Assembly: GCA_958430865.1 (NCBI GenBank)
Contig: CAUDNR010004371.1
Span: 1,031 to 20,332, forward strand
Reading direction: 5' to 3'
DNA: 19,302 bases
DNA from: Entrophospora sp. SA101
Lineage: Eukaryota; Glomeromycota; Glomeromycetes; Entrophosporales; Entrophosporaceae
Made by a program: the position numbers and the translations under genes. This document shows, one piece after another, positions 18,582-19,302 of this stretch; the stretch's first letter is position 1, and each line of letters opens with the position of its first letter. Below the pieces are notes generated by a model. The model searched no databases. It was not told where the DNA came from and worked only from the letters and a program-made list of their open reading frames with translations.

Positions 18582-19117
18582 TATATACTGCATAGAATAT
18601 TTAATAAAAAAATAATACGATCGGGACATATTATATATATTATCTGGTCATGATATATACACACTATCTGGTTATGTCATCGATTAATGCTACCAATATG
18701 TATGCTAGATGTAGTAACAGGATTCTTGATTGCAGGTCTACGAATAGATATGATATCAATATCGCTATGAGTTTTCTTTAAGCACTTCTGATTTTTCTGC
18801 TATTTTCTCTAGCCTTTTTCGCTGATAATGATCTCGAGATCGATACTTACCAGCGTGCATTATACGTACATCATATTTAGAAAAAGTTAACTTACCACAC
18901 TTTTTACATGGTGTACACATAGGATAATTCCTGTGAACATGACAGTCTTCAACTTCATATTCCTCGTCATATACTTCTTCGTCACCAAATAGATCAATCA
19001 TATCTATGCTAAATTCTTTAAGAATATATACCGCACAGAATATTTAATAAAAAAATAATGCAATCGGGAAATGTTATCTACACGCTATCTGGTTATGCTA
19101 TCGATTAATGCTACCAA
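18582..19117. repeat. Duplicated leader: direct repeat pair 18582-18696 and 19025-19117
   Basis: Both copies start TATATAC(T/C)GCA(T/C)AGAATA and share TTTAATAAAAAAATAAT, ATCGGGA, CTATCTGGTTATG and TCGATTAATGCTACCAA. They differ by scattered substitutions and a 22-bp internal gain in the first copy, which duplicates its ATCTGGTCATG motif. Each lies immediately 5' of a minus-strand small ORF, so the spacing of 443 bp defines a repeat-plus-ORF unit. Confidence 0.8.
18765..19001 (-). CDS. Small Cys/His-rich protein, 78 residues
   Basis: ATG at 19001, single exon. An acidic N-terminus (MIDLFGDEEVYDEEYEVED) is followed by a Cys/His cluster (CHVHRNYPMCTPCKKCGK), i.e. C-x-H-x-H then C-x2-C-x2-C, and a basic, Arg-rich helix (RSRDHYQRKRLEKIAEK). 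The pattern suggests a small zinc-binding, possibly nucleic-acid-binding protein. That is inference from residues, not family recognition. It is preceded by the second copy of the duplicated leader but is unrelated to the 66-residue ORF behind it. Confidence 0.4.
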   Translation of the reverse strand: MIDLFGDEEVYDEEYEVEDCHVHRNYPMCTPCKKCGKLTFSKYDVRIMHAGKYRSRDHYQRKRLEKIAEKSEVLKENS

Positions 19118-19302
19118 ATATATCTTTATACCAGAGCTAGTGCCAAGGCACATATCATTATCATATATACATATTAATTATTTTTTTCTGTACAATAAAT
19201 ATACCCATATTCAAATAGGCGAAGCAATACTAATACCTGGTTACCTGACCCACTCATACCGCGGGTTCTCATTTTTTTTCTGCAATAGTGGAACCTTTAG
19301 AT
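19118..19302. other. No feature recognised to the window edge
   Basis: Short AT-rich stretch with stops in all frames. Confidence 0.4.

Overview
The window is an AT-rich nuclear segment (intergenic and intron sequence is mostly poly-A/T and TTA/TA runs). Genes are broken by many short GT-AG introns of roughly 70-110 bases. The protein kinase-like fragments carry the Zn-ribbon (WCQSCDP) plus GEGGF N-terminal arrangement that is massively expanded in arbuscular mycorrhizal fungi. Together with the meiotic and WD-repeat genes, this points to a Glomeromycotina fungus, most likely Rhizophagus or a close relative. That assignment is inference from sequence style and recognised families, not from a database search.

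Layout. 158-1099 (minus): a five-exon histone-fold gene whose C-terminal half aligns by eye with histone H3/CENP-A, but whose N-terminal tail is basic then strongly acidic; its third exon contains a frame break. 1100-3440: no convincing gene, a GC-richer dispersed repeat region and a MITE with a perfect 6-bp target duplication. 3440-4305 (minus): two tandem, frameshifted N-terminal pieces of a kinase-like gene, with a small membrane-segment exon pair directly upstream (4302-4562). 5402-6130 (minus): an intact four-exon, 151-residue, four-EF-hand calcium-binding protein. 6571-7576 (minus): a decayed gene with a hydrophobic Ala/Val/Gly-rich segment. 8021-8575: a second MITE of the same type and remnants of Tc1/mariner-like ends. 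9358-10819 (plus): a six-exon WD40 protein resembling WDR89. 10998-16661 (plus): a 32-exon gene for a SPO22/ZIP4 (TEX11) meiotic crossover protein of about 1,034 residues. 16756-17222 (minus): possible 3' exons of an unidentified convergent gene. 17260-18240: three different repeat arrays. 18379-19117 (minus): two small unrelated ORFs, each preceded by the same duplicated leader.

How the parts relate. The WD40 gene and ZIP4 gene are head-to-tail with about 180 bp between them. That gap holds a perfect 10-bp CRE/M26-type palindrome (ATGACGTCAT). In fission yeast this motif binds Atf1-Pcr1 and is linked to meiotic recombination, so its place before a ZMM-type meiotic gene is suggestive. Every exon join in ZIP4, WDR89 and the EF-hand gene was checked for reading phase by hand and is consistent. 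The histone-fold gene is the least ordinary item: the H3-like helices are clear, but the chromatin role and whether it is functional remain open.
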